This document shows, one piece after another, positions 42,506 through 51,288 of a stretch of 64,000 bases of DNA. A model generated the notes under the pieces. The model did not search any database. It saw only the letters and a list, made by a program, of their open reading frames with translations, and had not been told where the DNA came from. The stretch is taken from contig NZ_CP133017.1 of NCBI RefSeq assembly GCF_030866765.1, positions 4,570,001-4,634,000 on the forward strand. Direction: 5' to 3'. Made by a program: the position numbers and the translations under genes. The first letter of the stretch is position 1. Every line of letters begins with the position of its first letter. The DNA is from Paenibacillus silvisoli (GTDB taxonomy: Bacteria > Bacillota > Bacilli > Paenibacillales > Paenibacillaceae).

Positions 42506-44575
42506 TTATCGTGTAAATGCCGCCGGCACGCCGCCGTCGATCGTCAGCATGCAGCCCGTCGTTTTGTCGGCCTTCGACGAAGCGAAGAACGCAACGCCCT
42601 CGGCGATATCGCGCGGGTAGATGTTAACGAGCAGCGTTGTCCGTTTGCGGTAGTACTCCTCCAGCTGGTCCGGCTCGATGCCGTAAGCGGTCGCCCGCTC
42701 ATTGCGCCAGCTGCCGTTCCAAATCTGGGAGCCTTGCAGAATCGCATCCGGCAAAATCGTATTGCAGCGGATGCCGAACTCCCCGCCTTCCGCCGCCACG
42801 CAGCGAGCCAAATGAGCTTCCAGCGCCTTCGCGGAGCTGTAAGCCGAAGCGCTCTTGCCTGCATAGACGGAGTTTTTGGAGCCGATGAACACCATGTTGC
42901 CGCCGATCGCTTGTTCCTTCATCAGCTTGAACCCTTCGCGCGCCACGAGGAAATAGCCCGTGCCAAGCACGCTCATGTTCAGGTTCCATTCCTTCAGCGA
43001 GGTTTGATCAAACGGGCTCGACGTTGCGAGGCCTGCGTTGTTCACGATGATGTCGAGACCGCCGTACGTGATCGCCGTTTCCGCGATTGCGGCCATAACC
43101 GCTTCTTCGCTCGTAACGTCCATTTTGACCGCAGTCGCGCGGCCTTCGCCGTACTTCGTATTAATTTCGCCGGCAACGCGCTCGGCACCTTCCAAATTCA
43201 GGTCGGCCAGCACGACATGCGCGCCTTCGGAAACGAGGCGGCGAGCCGTTTCGCTGCCGATGCCGCCGGCGCCGCCCGTAATGAACGCCACCTTGCGGGA
43301 GAACTCGGCTTCCGCGGGAGCGAGCGACAGCTTGTAGAGCTCAAGCGGCCAGTATTCGACGTTGTACGACTCGTTCTCGCTCAGCGAAACGAAATCGCCC
43401 AGCGCCGTCGCGCCGCGCATAACCGCGATCGCGCGGTGATAGAGCGCCCCGCTTACTTTGGAGTTCGACCAGCTCTTGCCGGTGTTGATCATGCCGACGC
43501 CCGGAATGAGAATAACGCGCGGCGCCGCTTCGAACATAACGTCGCCTTCGTTCTTGTTGCGCTCGAAGTACGCTTCGTATTGCTTTTTGTAGCCGGCGAT
43601 GCTCTCTTTCAGGATCGCTTTGAGGCTGTCGATATCGTTAACGTTCGGCGCCCAGTCGATGAAGAGCGGAACGACCTTCGTGTGCACGAGGTGGTCCGGG
43701 CAAGCCGCGCCGACTTGGGACAGCTCGGCCGAGCGAGCGCCGCCCACGAATGCAAGCACGTCGTCCGCATCGTCGAACGTGAGGATCATTTTCTTCGCGT
43801 CGCTAACCGCGCCGCGGATCGTCGGCATCACTTGCGCCGCGATGCTTCTGCGGGCTTCCGCATCCAGCGCCGCATGCTTCACGCCGCCGAACAGCTTCTC
43901 TTCATTGACGCGAGCTTCGATGAACGCTTCCGCTTCGGTGATGATTTTGATCGTTTGCGCGTAAGCTTCTTCGGACGTTTCGCCCCAAGTTACTAGGCCG
44001 TGTTTTTCCATGAGTACGAGCTCTGCCTTCGGATTGTCGAGCACGCCTTGCGCGATCATTTTGGACAAAGCAAAGCCAGGACGCACATAAGGGACCCAAA
44101 CGAAACGGTCGCCGAAAATTTCTTTCGCCAGCTGCTTGCCGTTATCCGCGCAGCACAGGCTGATAATGGAATCCGGATGCGTGTGGTCAACGTGCTTGAA
44201 CGGCAGGAACGCATGCAGCAGCGTCTCGATCGAAGCGCGCGGATGCTTGCTGTCGATCATGCAGTGCGCCAGGTAAGCGACCATTTCCTCGTCCGGCATT
44301 TCGTCGCGCTCGAACAGCGGACGAATATCCTCCATGCGCAGACCCGTGAAATTGCCCGCTTTCATCGTCGCAAGGTCGGAGCCGCTGCCTTTCACGTACA
44401 TCACTTCAATATCGCGGCCGCGGAAGTCCTTGACCGTCGTTTTGCTAGACGTGTTGCCGCCGCCCCAGTTGCATACGCTGCGGTCCGCGCCGATAATGTT
44501 CGAACGATATACGAGCTGGGAAAGGCCATCCTTTAGCTCCGATGCTTTCTGTTCATCCCACAAGCTTTGTACCAT
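42506..44575 (-). CDS. rhaEW: Bifunctional rhamnulose-1-phosphate aldolase/lactaldehyde dehydrogenase
   Basis: This 689-residue protein joins a class II aldolase/adducin domain (about 20-380) to a short-chain dehydrogenase (about 425-689). The aldolase part has 'VDHTHPDSIISLCCA' with metal-binding His residues and 'LVLMEKHGLVTWG'. The dehydrogenase part has 'FITGGAGGIGSETARRL', 'DIIVNNAGLATSS' and the Y-x3-K of 'SAYSSAKALEAH'. It splits rhamnulose 1-phosphate into dihydroxyacetone phosphate and L-lactaldehyde and oxidises or reduces the latter, as in Bacillus YuxG (RhaEW). GGAGG lies eight bases before the ATG. It is the first gene of the rhamnose operon. Confidence 0.94.
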   Translation of the reverse strand: MVQSLWDEQKASELKDGLSQLVYRSNIIGADRSVCNWGGGNTSSKTTVKDFRGRDIEVMYVKGSGSDLATMKAGNFTGLRMEDIRPLFERDEMPDEEMVAYLAHCMIDSKHPRASIETLLHAFLPFKHVDHTHPDSIISLCCADNGKQLAKEIFGDRFVWVPYVRPGFALSKMIAQGVLDNPKAELVLMEKHGLVTWGETSEEAYAQTIKIITEAEAFIEARVNEEKLFGGVKHAALDAEARRSIAAQVMPTIRGAVSDAKKMILTFDDADDVLAFVGGARSAELSQVGAACPDHLVHTKVVPLFIDWAPNVNDIDSLKAILKESIAGYKKQYEAYFERNKNEGDVMFEAAPRVILIPGVGMINTGKSWSNSKVSGALYHRAIAVMRGATALGDFVSLSENESYNVEYWPLELYKLSLAPAEAEFSRKVAFITGGAGGIGSETARRLVSEGAHVVLADLNLEGAERVAGEINTKYGEGRATAVKMDVTSEEAVMAAIAETAITYGGLDIIVNNAGLATSSPFDQTSLKEWNLNMSVLGTGYFLVAREGFKLMKEQAIGGNMVFIGSKNSVYAGKSASAYSSAKALEAHLARCVAAEGGEFGIRCNTILPDAILQGSQIWNGSWRNERATAYGIEPDQLEEYYRKRTTLLVNIYPRDIAEGVAFFASSKADKTTGCMLTIDGGVPAAFTR

Positions 44576-44628
44576 TGTGAATACCTCCGAATAGGTTTGA
44601 TAATTGCGATTGAGTTCAGTTTAGCATG

Positions 44629-44662
44629 TTTGTTTGTTTTTGAATATAGAAAATCAAACAAA
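44629..44662. promoter_or_regulatory. Candidate DeoR-type operator before the rhamnose operon
   Basis: TTTGTTTG at 44629-44636 and CAAACAAA at 44655-44662 form an inverted repeat with an 18-base spacer, and the T/G pattern continues on both sides. It lies about 55-90 bases upstream of the first gene, where a promoter should be. Confidence 0.5.
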
Positions 44663-44668
44663 AACAAA

Positions 44669-44724
44669 AATAATCCCAACAACACGGGCTTGCTGTGGGA
44701 GCAGGCCGTGTTGTTGGGATTATT
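44669..44724 (-). terminator. Strong terminator after the nine-gene operon
   Basis: AATAATCCCAACAACACGG (44669-44687) pairs perfectly with its partner at 44706-44724. On the minus strand it is followed by a T-rich tract. The repeat array at 44748-44977 lies between the operon and this terminator, so it would be transcribed. Confidence 0.93.
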
Positions 44725-44747
44725 CGTTTCTCGCGTAACAGAAGGGT

Positions 44748-44977
44748 AACTGCTCCACTTCCGAGCGGCAAATCGGCCGAATTCGTGTCTCAGAAGGGGA
44801 ACTGCTCCACTTCTGCGCGGCAAATCGGCGAATTCGCATCTCAGAGGGGGAACTGCTCCACTTCTGCGCGGCAAATCGACCGAATTCGCATCCCAGAGGG
44901 GGAACTGCTCCACTTCTACGCGGCAAATCGGCCGAATTCGCATCCCAGAGGGGGAACTGCTCCACTTCCGCTCGGAA
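44748..44977. repeat. Five tandem units of 51-52 bp
   Basis: AACTGCTCCACTTC recurs at 44748, 44800, 44851, 44903 and 44955, so the period is 52, 51, 52, 52. Between the copies lie stretches such as GCGGCAAATCGGCCGAATTC; the second copy has the palindrome GCGAATTCGC. The last unit ends about four bases from the stop codon of the alcohol dehydrogenase gene. Confidence 0.93.
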
Positions 44978-44980
44978 TTT

Positions 44981-46015
44981 CTACGCCCCATCAAACGTCA
45001 AAACAATCTTATTAACCGCGTGCGGCTTTGTCTTCGCTTCGTGAAACGCATGCGCGATGTCGCCGAACGGCATCGTCGCCGTGATGAACGCTTCCGCCAG
45101 CTCGCGGTTCCGGTTCAGAAAATCGATGATGAACGGGAACTGGTCCACGCTGTTGCGGCTGCCGCGAATCTCCACTTCCTTCTTCGTGAACAGAATGCCG
45201 GGCATGCTGACGTCATCGGATGTCAGACCGACAATCACGATCCGGCCGCCCGCGCTGACCATGTGAATCGTCTGCTCCATCGTCCACTTCAGTCCCGCCA
45301 CTTCGATGACCGCGTTGGAATTTTCGCCCCCGGTCAGCTCCGCGATGCGCGCGATCGGATCCTCGCGCAGCGGATTGATCAGCACGTCGGCGCCGAACCG
45401 CCGCGCCGTCTCCAGCCGCTCCGGCACGATGTCGACGGCGAATACGCGTACCCGATACAGCCGCTTGAGCAAAATCAGAATCGTCAGCCCGATCGGCCCC
45501 ATGCCGAGCAGGGTCACGGACATCCCGTCCTGCACGCCGGCCTGCTTCACCGCCTGCGCCCCGATCGCGAACGGCTCGCAGAGCGCGCCGATCCGAAAAT
45601 CCATCTCATCCGGAATCGGATGAATGCACCGCTCCGGCACCGCGACATAATCGGCGAAGCCGCCCTGCCCGCCGAAGGAGCCGACGAACTGCATCGCGAC
45701 GCAGCAGTTGTACTTCCCGCTTCGGCACGGGTAGCAGCTGCCGCACGGAATCGCGGGCTCGATAACGACCCGCTCGCCGGTCTTTACGCGCGTAACCCGA
45801 TCGCCGACCTCCGCGACGACGCCGGACAGCTCATGTCCGTAAATCGCCGGGTATACGACATACGGATGCGAGCCGTCGTAATTGTGCAAATCGCTGCCGC
45901 ATATGCCGGCCGCCCGCACGGAGACGAGCACCTCGCCCGGTCCGGGCTGCGGCTTCGCCGTTTCGCTAACTACAATGTCATAAGGTTTACGGAATACCGC
46001 CGCTTTCATCGACAC
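44981..46015 (-). CDS. Zinc-dependent alcohol/polyol dehydrogenase (MDR family)
   Basis: This 344-residue medium-chain dehydrogenase has the catalytic zinc site 'GICGSDLHNYDG' and 'YGHELSGVVAEVGDRV', the structural zinc cysteines 'CGSCYPCRSGKYNCC', and the NAD motif 'VTLLGMGPIGL'. It resembles sorbitol and threonine dehydrogenases. It probably oxidises a sugar, polyol or sugar acid. The start may be GTG 46015 or ATG 46009; AGAGGAG is 5 or 11 bases upstream. It is the last gene of a nine-gene operon. Its stop codon touches the 52-bp array. Confidence 0.92.
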   Translation of the reverse strand: MSMKAAVFRKPYDIVVSETAKPQPGPGEVLVSVRAAGICGSDLHNYDGSHPYVVYPAIYGHELSGVVAEVGDRVTRVKTGERVVIEPAIPCGSCYPCRSGKYNCCVAMQFVGSFGGQGGFADYVAVPERCIHPIPDEMDFRIGALCEPFAIGAQAVKQAGVQDGMSVTLLGMGPIGLTILILLKRLYRVRVFAVDIVPERLETARRFGADVLINPLREDPIARIAELTGGENSNAVIEVAGLKWTMEQTIHMVSAGGRIVIVGLTSDDVSMPGILFTKKEVEIRGSRNSVDQFPFIIDFLNRNRELAEAFITATMPFGDIAHAFHEAKTKPHAVNKIVLTFDGA

Positions 46016-46042
46016 GCAATCTCCTCTCGCCTTCCATCCCGC

Positions 46043-47086
46043 TTAGTCGAAATGAACGACCTGCCGCTTCTCCGCGCTCTCGTAGGTCGCAAACGCCAGC
46101 ATCATCGTCAGCAGGTTATCTTCCCCGCTTGTTTGAAACGGCCGCCCCGTCTCCAAACAGTCGATAAAATGGGACTGCAGCCGGAAATGGCTCTCCTCAT
46201 GGTCGAGCTCGGTCCGCTCCGCCACAACCGTCACTTTCCCATCGTTATCGAGCAGTACGATCTTCCCTTCGGTACCAACCATTTTCAACGTCGCCAATTC
46301 CCCGTCGATCACAAAATGCTCCACGAACCGCGCATCCACCTGCTCCTCGATAATCGGCCCCGTCAGCTCGCGCCGCGTCACCCAGCAAATGTCCATCAGG
46401 CCGTAAAAATCATCGTAGCCCAGCGTCACGACGCCGGAATCGTCGCCGACGACGTTCGGGCTGAACGAGCGCAGCTCCGCATACAGCCGCTTCGGCTCGC
46501 CGAACAGGAAGCGCCACGTATCGTACCAATGGACGCCCATCTCGTAGAACATAAGCTTCGGCATCTTCGTCAGAAACGGCTGAGGAAGGTTCGCGCCAGG
46601 CTTCATCCGTTCCGTAAAATAATCCGAATGTATAAACCGGGCCACCCGGATCGACCCAAGCACGCCGGAATCCAGCACCCGCTTGATCACCTGTATCGGC
46701 TGCAGCCAGCGCCAATTTTCCGTCACCATGAGCCGGGCGCCATTCTCCCGCGCCGTGGCGACAATCGCTTCCGCTTCCTCGAACGCAGGGGCGAACGGCT
46801 TTTGGCACATGATGAACTTGCCCGCTTTGGCCGCCAGCCGAACCAGCTCGAGATGCGTTTCCGGCGGCGTCACGATATCGACGATGTCGATATCCGCCCG
46901 CTCCAGCATCTCCTCCACAGACGTATACAGCTGGTCGTGCGGCACGCCGTACTCATCCGCCTTGCGCAGCAGCTTCTCTTTGCTTCGATTGCAGAGCGCG
47001 GCGATTTGCACGTTCGGGATGCGCTGCCACGCCTTCAGATGCTTTTCCGACCAAAAGCCCGTTCCAATCAATCCGACCTTATACAT
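46043..47086 (-). CDS. Gfo/Idh/MocA family oxidoreductase
   Basis: This 347-residue protein starts 'MYKVGLIGTGFWSEKHL' (Rossmann motif) and has the variant signature 'MCQKPFAPAFEEA', with Gln in place of the usual Glu of E-K-P. The C-terminal half has 'FYEMGVHWYDTWRFLFG', with the conserved His. The family acts on sugars and sugar acids with NAD(P). It overlaps the upstream serine hydrolase gene by eight bases. Its place in the operon suggests one redox step of a sugar acid pathway. The change in the signature lysine loop is mild, since the Lys itself remains. Confidence 0.88.
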   Translation of the reverse strand: MYKVGLIGTGFWSEKHLKAWQRIPNVQIAALCNRSKEKLLRKADEYGVPHDQLYTSVEEMLERADIDIVDIVTPPETHLELVRLAAKAGKFIMCQKPFAPAFEEAEAIVATARENGARLMVTENWRWLQPIQVIKRVLDSGVLGSIRVARFIHSDYFTERMKPGANLPQPFLTKMPKLMFYEMGVHWYDTWRFLFGEPKRLYAELRSFSPNVVGDDSGVVTLGYDDFYGLMDICWVTRRELTGPIIEEQVDARFVEHFVIDGELATLKMVGTEGKIVLLDNDGKVTVVAERTELDHEESHFRLQSHFIDCLETGRPFQTSGEDNLLTMMLAFATYESAEKRQVVHFD

Positions 47087-48164
47087 GGCCAGCTCCTTCT
47101 GCTCGGACGCCTTCGGCAGGCAAGCCGGCGAATAGGTTCCACAGTCTTCGGTAATAGGTCCAATCCGCGTGCAGCAGCTGGCTGTTCGTCACAAGCACGC
47201 CGGCTTTGCCGAGCCCCGGATCCACCATTAGCATGCAGCCGGAGAAGCCCGGATGACCGACTGCCGAAGGCGACAGCAAATCGCCGAAGCAGCCGTAGCG
47301 GTCGCGCGAGCCTTTGGACCAGAACACGGCCGTCTTCGCGAAGCGGCCATCCGTCGACTCCGACAGCATCGCTTGAACCGCCGCTTCGGAGAAAATCGTC
47401 TTTCCGCCATATACGCCGCCTTCCAGCAGCATCGCCGCAAAACGGATCAAATCGCCCGGGGTAGCGTACAGCCCGCTTTCTCCGGTAGCGGCCAGCCCTT
47501 CCAGCGAGCTGTCCGGCGCCAGGTTCTGCACATCATAGGGCAGCGAATAACTGCCAGGCTCCCAATCCGTTACAATGAAGGTCGTATGCTTCATGCCAAG
47601 CGGTTCGAACAGCACTTCCCGCGCAAAATGTTCAAGCCGCTGCCCGCTGGTCACGCTCTCGATGACATCCATCAAAATCAAATACCCTTGCGTGCAATAA
47701 ACCGCATTCAGCTCCGGGAGTTCGGCAAGCTCGCTCGCATAGATGGCCGCGCGGCAGGCATCAAGCTCCTCCGGCCTCGGCCATTTCCATGGCGTCGTCC
47801 ATTGCAGTCCGGACGTGTGCGTCATCAGATGGCGGATCGTCGTCGCCGCATGACGGTAAGCGGGAACGAACCGGGCTACCGGGTCATCAAGCGTAAGCTC
47901 GCCAGTCTCCGCAAGCTTTATTAGAAGGGAAGCGGTGATGACCTTCGTGACGGAGCCGACATTGAACGGCCGCTCCCCGTTCTGATCGAGCGTGCTTCCA
48001 TTGGAAGTCACGATATGTCCCCCGTAGGTTTCGCCCGCCTCACCGTCGTTGCAGTCATAGAATGCAGCGCCGAAGCAGGCCGTAATGCCGGACTTGCGCA
48101 GCTTTTGCAAATATCGAACCCGCGAATCGGTCCCCGGAAGCGTCCGGTACAGAGGCACGCCCAT
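47079..48164 (-). CDS. Serine hydrolase, class C beta-lactamase-like
   Basis: This 361-residue protein has the S-x-x-K motif in 'NVGSVTKVITASLLIKLAE', a tyrosine motif around 'VYCTQGYLILMDVIE', and 'VGHPGFSGCM' in place of KTG, as in EstB-like esterases of this family. It has no signal peptide, so it is cytoplasmic. Such proteins are esterases, lactonases or peptidases more often than antibiotic-resistance enzymes. In this operon an ester or lactone hydrolysis is plausible. GGGAGG lies eight bases before the ATG. It lies three bases after the metallo-hydrolase gene. Confidence 0.88.
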   Translation of the reverse strand: MGVPLYRTLPGTDSRVRYLQKLRKSGITACFGAAFYDCNDGEAGETYGGHIVTSNGSTLDQNGERPFNVGSVTKVITASLLIKLAETGELTLDDPVARFVPAYRHAATTIRHLMTHTSGLQWTTPWKWPRPEELDACRAAIYASELAELPELNAVYCTQGYLILMDVIESVTSGQRLEHFAREVLFEPLGMKHTTFIVTDWEPGSYSLPYDVQNLAPDSSLEGLAATGESGLYATPGDLIRFAAMLLEGGVYGGKTIFSEAAVQAMLSESTDGRFAKTAVFWSKGSRDRYGCFGDLLSPSAVGHPGFSGCMLMVDPGLGKAGVLVTNSQLLHADWTYYRRLWNLFAGLPAEGVRAEGAGHV

Positions 48165-48167
48165 GCG

Positions 48168-48962
48168 TCATGCCTCCCTTCGAACCGTATCCCCGTCAAA
48201 ATAAAGCGTCTCCCCAACCTCCATGAAGAGCGCTTCCCGCCGGCCGGTCGAGGCGTACTGCGGCACATGCGCAAGGAACGCATCGACTTCCCGCTTTTCC
48301 ATTTCGTTCGTCAGATCCAAATAATGCGAGGCAATCGCAACCTTCAACCCGAGGAACTCGGAAGCCATCGCCGCCTCCTTCGGCGACATTTCGCCGCTCA
48401 GCAGCCGTCCCGCCTGAACCGCCCGCGCCAGCAAAGCCTGCGAGTTGCTGCAGCCCATCAGCCCGATCGTCGGTTCGTATAGGTCACGGATAAGCTTCAT
48501 ATCGCCGAAAATCGCCGTATCGCCGCAATGGTAAATGCGGATGCCCGGCTCTGGTTCCACGATAAAGCCCATCGGAACGCCGGACACGTATTGGCCGTCC
48601 TTCAGCCGGGTCTGCGACCAGTGGTGGCTTTCGACCGGCCGCACGATGACGCCGTTCACTTCGACGACGATGCCCCACACCGTCGCCTGCACCTGCTCGG
48701 GCGGGATGCCGGCCTCGAACAGAACGGCCCGAACATCGCCGCCGCATACGACCGGGGCGCCGGTCCGTTTCGCGATTGCCGCGGTATCGCCCAAATGGTC
48801 GTATGCGGCATGCGTGACGAGAATAACGTCCGGCGTCTCCAGCTCTTCATGGCTGATCGGCGCATTGGGGCTGCCGCTCAAATACGGGTCGATCAATATC
48901 CGTTTATCCGGCCCGACGATTTCATAGCCGGCCATACCGAGGAAGCGAATGCTCGTCGTCAC
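48168..48962 (-). CDS. Metallo-beta-lactamase fold hydrolase (UlaG-like)
   Basis: This 264-residue protein has an MBL fold: 'IRFLGMAGYEI', 'RILIDPYLSG', the metal motif 'VTHAAYDHLGD' and 'IYHCGDTAIFGDM', ending with 'IASHYLD'. The group includes UlaG, the ascorbate-6-phosphate lactonase. The second histidine of the usual H-x-H-x-D-H motif is replaced (H-A-A-Y-D-H), as in some UlaG-type members. A lactonase role would suit the operon. The start overlaps the stop of the ketopantoate-reductase-like gene in an ATGA. Confidence 0.85.
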   Translation of the reverse strand: MTTSIRFLGMAGYEIVGPDKRILIDPYLSGSPNAPISHEELETPDVILVTHAAYDHLGDTAAIAKRTGAPVVCGGDVRAVLFEAGIPPEQVQATVWGIVVEVNGVIVRPVESHHWSQTRLKDGQYVSGVPMGFIVEPEPGIRIYHCGDTAIFGDMKLIRDLYEPTIGLMGCSNSQALLARAVQAGRLLSGEMSPKEAAMASEFLGLKVAIASHYLDLTNEMEKREVDAFLAHVPQYASTGRREALFMEVGETLYFDGDTVRREA

Positions 48963-49885
48963 GCTCTCCAGCTCCTTTCCAGTCCTGCAATCATCGCGAC
49001 CATCGCCTTGTTGAGCGTCACAGGGACGCCGGTTTGCGCCGCGGCGCGGACGACGGCGCCGTTCACGACTTCCACTTCGGTTTTGCGTTTCGCTTCGGCA
49101 TCCTGGAGCATCGACGATTTCCCTTTGCCTGCATTCCGCAGCACCGTATGAATGCGCTCGATCCGTTCTTCAAGGTCAATGTCATAGCCGAGCGACTTCG
49201 CGACGGCAACCGCCTCCGCGGTAAGCTCGTCGACAAGCTCCAGCAGCGGACCTTCCTCGCCTTGAATGCCTGCGCATAGCCCGGTTAACGCCGATGTCGG
49301 CAGCGTTGCCGCATTTAAAATCAGCTTTTTCCAAATTTCCGTCTTCACCTGCGGCGTCACGGTCGTTTCGATGCCCGCTTCATTCAGAAGAGCGCCGATC
49401 CTCGTGGACGACGCCAAGTCCGCGCCTTCCCGGTAAGGCCCGACGAATGTCGCGCCGAAGCCGGTATGGCCGACCTTGCCCAGCTCCAGCACAGTGGCGC
49501 TGTGGTACGTGACGCCGACGGCGATATCTCCTTCGGGATAGACGCCGGATAATACGTCGGCATTGCCCCAGCCATTTTGCAGGCTGACGATGACGGTTTC
49601 CGGTCCGATCAACGGACGCGCGTTCGCTGCTGCGGAAGCGGTATGATGCGCTTTAATGAAGAAGAAGACGGCATCCTGGACGCCGATCTCTTCCGGATTG
49701 GCGGTGACATGAAGCCGGTAGGCGGCGCTGCCCTGCCCTTTCGTATCGACAAGGAGTCCATGCTCGTTCACTTGCTTGATCAACGCTTCGGACACGTCGA
49801 TCAGCGTCACTTCGTTCCCCGCGGTGACAAATTTGGCAGCCAGCATGCCGCCCATCGCTCCCGCCCCGACTACGGCGATTTTCAT
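48959..49885 (-). CDS. Ketopantoate reductase family (PanE/ApbA-like) dehydrogenase
   Basis: This 308-residue protein starts 'MKIAVVGAGAMGGMLAAKFV' (Rossmann motif), with 'VSLQNGWGNADVL' and a C-terminal helical domain with 'ETEIWKKLILNAATLPTSAL'-like conserved Lys and Asn. Classic PanE reduces ketopantoate for pantothenate synthesis; family members in catabolic operons act on other 2-keto or 2-hydroxy acids. Because it is inside a sugar acid operon without panB or panC, I infer a catabolic role, oxidising a hydroxy acid. It overlaps its neighbours by four bases on both sides. Confidence 0.87.
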   Translation of the reverse strand: MKIAVVGAGAMGGMLAAKFVTAGNEVTLIDVSEALIKQVNEHGLLVDTKGQGSAAYRLHVTANPEEIGVQDAVFFFIKAHHTASAAANARPLIGPETVIVSLQNGWGNADVLSGVYPEGDIAVGVTYHSATVLELGKVGHTGFGATFVGPYREGADLASSTRIGALLNEAGIETTVTPQVKTEIWKKLILNAATLPTSALTGLCAGIQGEEGPLLELVDELTAEAVAVAKSLGYDIDLEERIERIHTVLRNAGKGKSSMLQDAEAKRKTEVEVVNGAVVRAAAQTGVPVTLNKAMVAMIAGLERSWRA

Positions 49886-51252
49886 AATGAAGCACCTCCG
49901 GTACGTTTATAAATGCGTACTAGCCTTGCTAACGTTCCGTCATCCCCGACATTGCCGGGCACGATGCAATACGGGATTTCACGCTCGCTTCCACTGCCAC
50001 TGCCGCTGCCGCCTTGCCTCCGCTGACACTTCGGCTTTAGCCGCCACAGCGAAATACCGGGCTCCAGCTGTCCGGCCACGTACGCGCTGTCCGCGCCAAG
50101 CCCAACCGAGGCGACATCCGCAGAGGTAATGCCGCCTTTGGAGATGACGCCGTCGCAATGCGGCGCGAGCTTGCGGACGACCTCGGTCAGCGCCTTCATG
50201 ACCAGCGCCCCCACAGCCAGGTCGCCGTGCTCCGCGAGCCGGATGCGCTCCGTCGCCAAGATGGCCAGCTTCCCGTCGTTCAGCCGGGTCGCCGCGCGGG
50301 CGGCAATCTCGGAAACGACATCCGATTGCTCGCCTTGAAGCAGCCGTTTCACCGGCAGCACGATCGGCTTCTCGCCGGTATCGCGTTCCAGCTGCTCCAG
50401 CTGCCTAGAGGCGGCTTCCGTGTGGGAGCCGCAAACGACCAGCAAGCGTCCGTTCGCAGGCATGTCGGCGCGGTCTAGCTCCAGCGGCTTCAAGCCGCAG
50501 CGGATCGAAGCGAACGTGGATGCGCTGCGCACGACGACTTCCGCGCCATCCGCTTCTGCCAGCCGCAGCCCTTCCGCCACCTGACACAGCTCCTCGTATG
50601 AGCCGGCATCGGGAATGACCACGACACCTGGCCCCGCTTCGCGAAGCGCAAGCCGAATGGCATCGGCGATGCCAGTACTAGCGGCGTAGTCACGCTCCGT
50701 AACCGTTTTCAACCGCCAGCTGCCGCCGCTCGCTTCCTGTACCCAATCCTCCAACGTCGCGCTTCTGTAGCCAAATACGGGATCGCGCGCAAACTCCGTC
50801 TCGGCAACCGGCTTCCACGTCTCGCCCGTAACCAAGTAATGCACGCCATCGCGCGTCACCCGTCCGCATTCCGGAAAAGCCGGCACGAACAGCGCCGGCC
50901 CATTGCCGCCAAGCGCCTCAATCTCGGCGAACACATGCCCCCGCAGCGTCGAATCGCCGCGCAGCAGAAACCGGACTGCCGTGCCTGTCTCCGACGCCGC
51001 GCGCTCGGCGTCCGCTTTAATCCGCCTTACGAGCGCGATCGCCTCATCGCGCGGAAGCGCCCTTGTATTGGTCAGCGCATAAAGCGCATGACCTTGCGGC
51101 CCAGCGGCCAGCTGCTCGCGGATCGCTTCATAATCCGGCTTCACCAGCACCGTAACGCCCGAAACCGATTGCGTCCCCGTCGGATCGTCGTCCAGCACGA
51201 TCGTAACCGGCGCCTTTTTTTCAAAATCCGCTTGTTCCCGCTTCTCGCCCAC
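49882..51252 (-). CDS. Four-carbon acid sugar kinase family protein (DUF1537)
   Basis: This 456-residue protein starts with 'IVLDDDPTGTQSVSG', the N-terminal signature of the DUF1537/OtnK-type kinases, and has 'RFLLRGDSTLRGHVFAEIEAL', 'LFVPAFPECGRVT' and, near the C terminus, 'VISKGGITSADVA' and 'CIVPGNVGD'. The family phosphorylates four-carbon acid sugars such as threonate or erythronate derivatives. The start is a GTG at 51252 with GAGGTG eight bases upstream. A Gly-Ser repeat 'GGSGSGSGSE' is inserted before the last conserved block, coded by a six-base repeat. Usual partners (PdxA2 or OtnI/OtnC) are not here. Confidence 0.9.
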   Translation of the reverse strand: MGEKREQADFEKKAPVTIVLDDDPTGTQSVSGVTVLVKPDYEAIREQLAAGPQGHALYALTNTRALPRDEAIALVRRIKADAERAASETGTAVRFLLRGDSTLRGHVFAEIEALGGNGPALFVPAFPECGRVTRDGVHYLVTGETWKPVAETEFARDPVFGYRSATLEDWVQEASGGSWRLKTVTERDYAASTGIADAIRLALREAGPGVVVIPDAGSYEELCQVAEGLRLAEADGAEVVVRSASTFASIRCGLKPLELDRADMPANGRLLVVCGSHTEAASRQLEQLERDTGEKPIVLPVKRLLQGEQSDVVSEIAARAATRLNDGKLAILATERIRLAEHGDLAVGALVMKALTEVVRKLAPHCDGVISKGGITSADVASVGLGADSAYVAGQLEPGISLWRLKPKCQRRQGGSGSGSGSEREIPYCIVPGNVGDDGTLARLVRIYKRTGGASL

Positions 51253-51288
51253 CGAATCCGCACCTCGCCTTAAGGGTTAGCTGCATGT

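Noticed and set aside
45020..47464. An 814-residue plus-strand frame
   Set aside because: It is antisense to the alcohol dehydrogenase, Gfo/Idh and serine hydrolase genes, has an Arg/His-rich composition typical of GC-rich shadows, and shows no family motif.
47079..48164. Antibiotic-resistance beta-lactamase
   Set aside because: It has no signal peptide, lacks a normal KTG motif, and is embedded in a catabolic operon; an esterase or lactonase role is more likely.
48959..49885. Pantothenate biosynthesis gene panE
   Set aside because: The neighbours are catabolic and no panB, panC or panD is present, so only the family is assigned.
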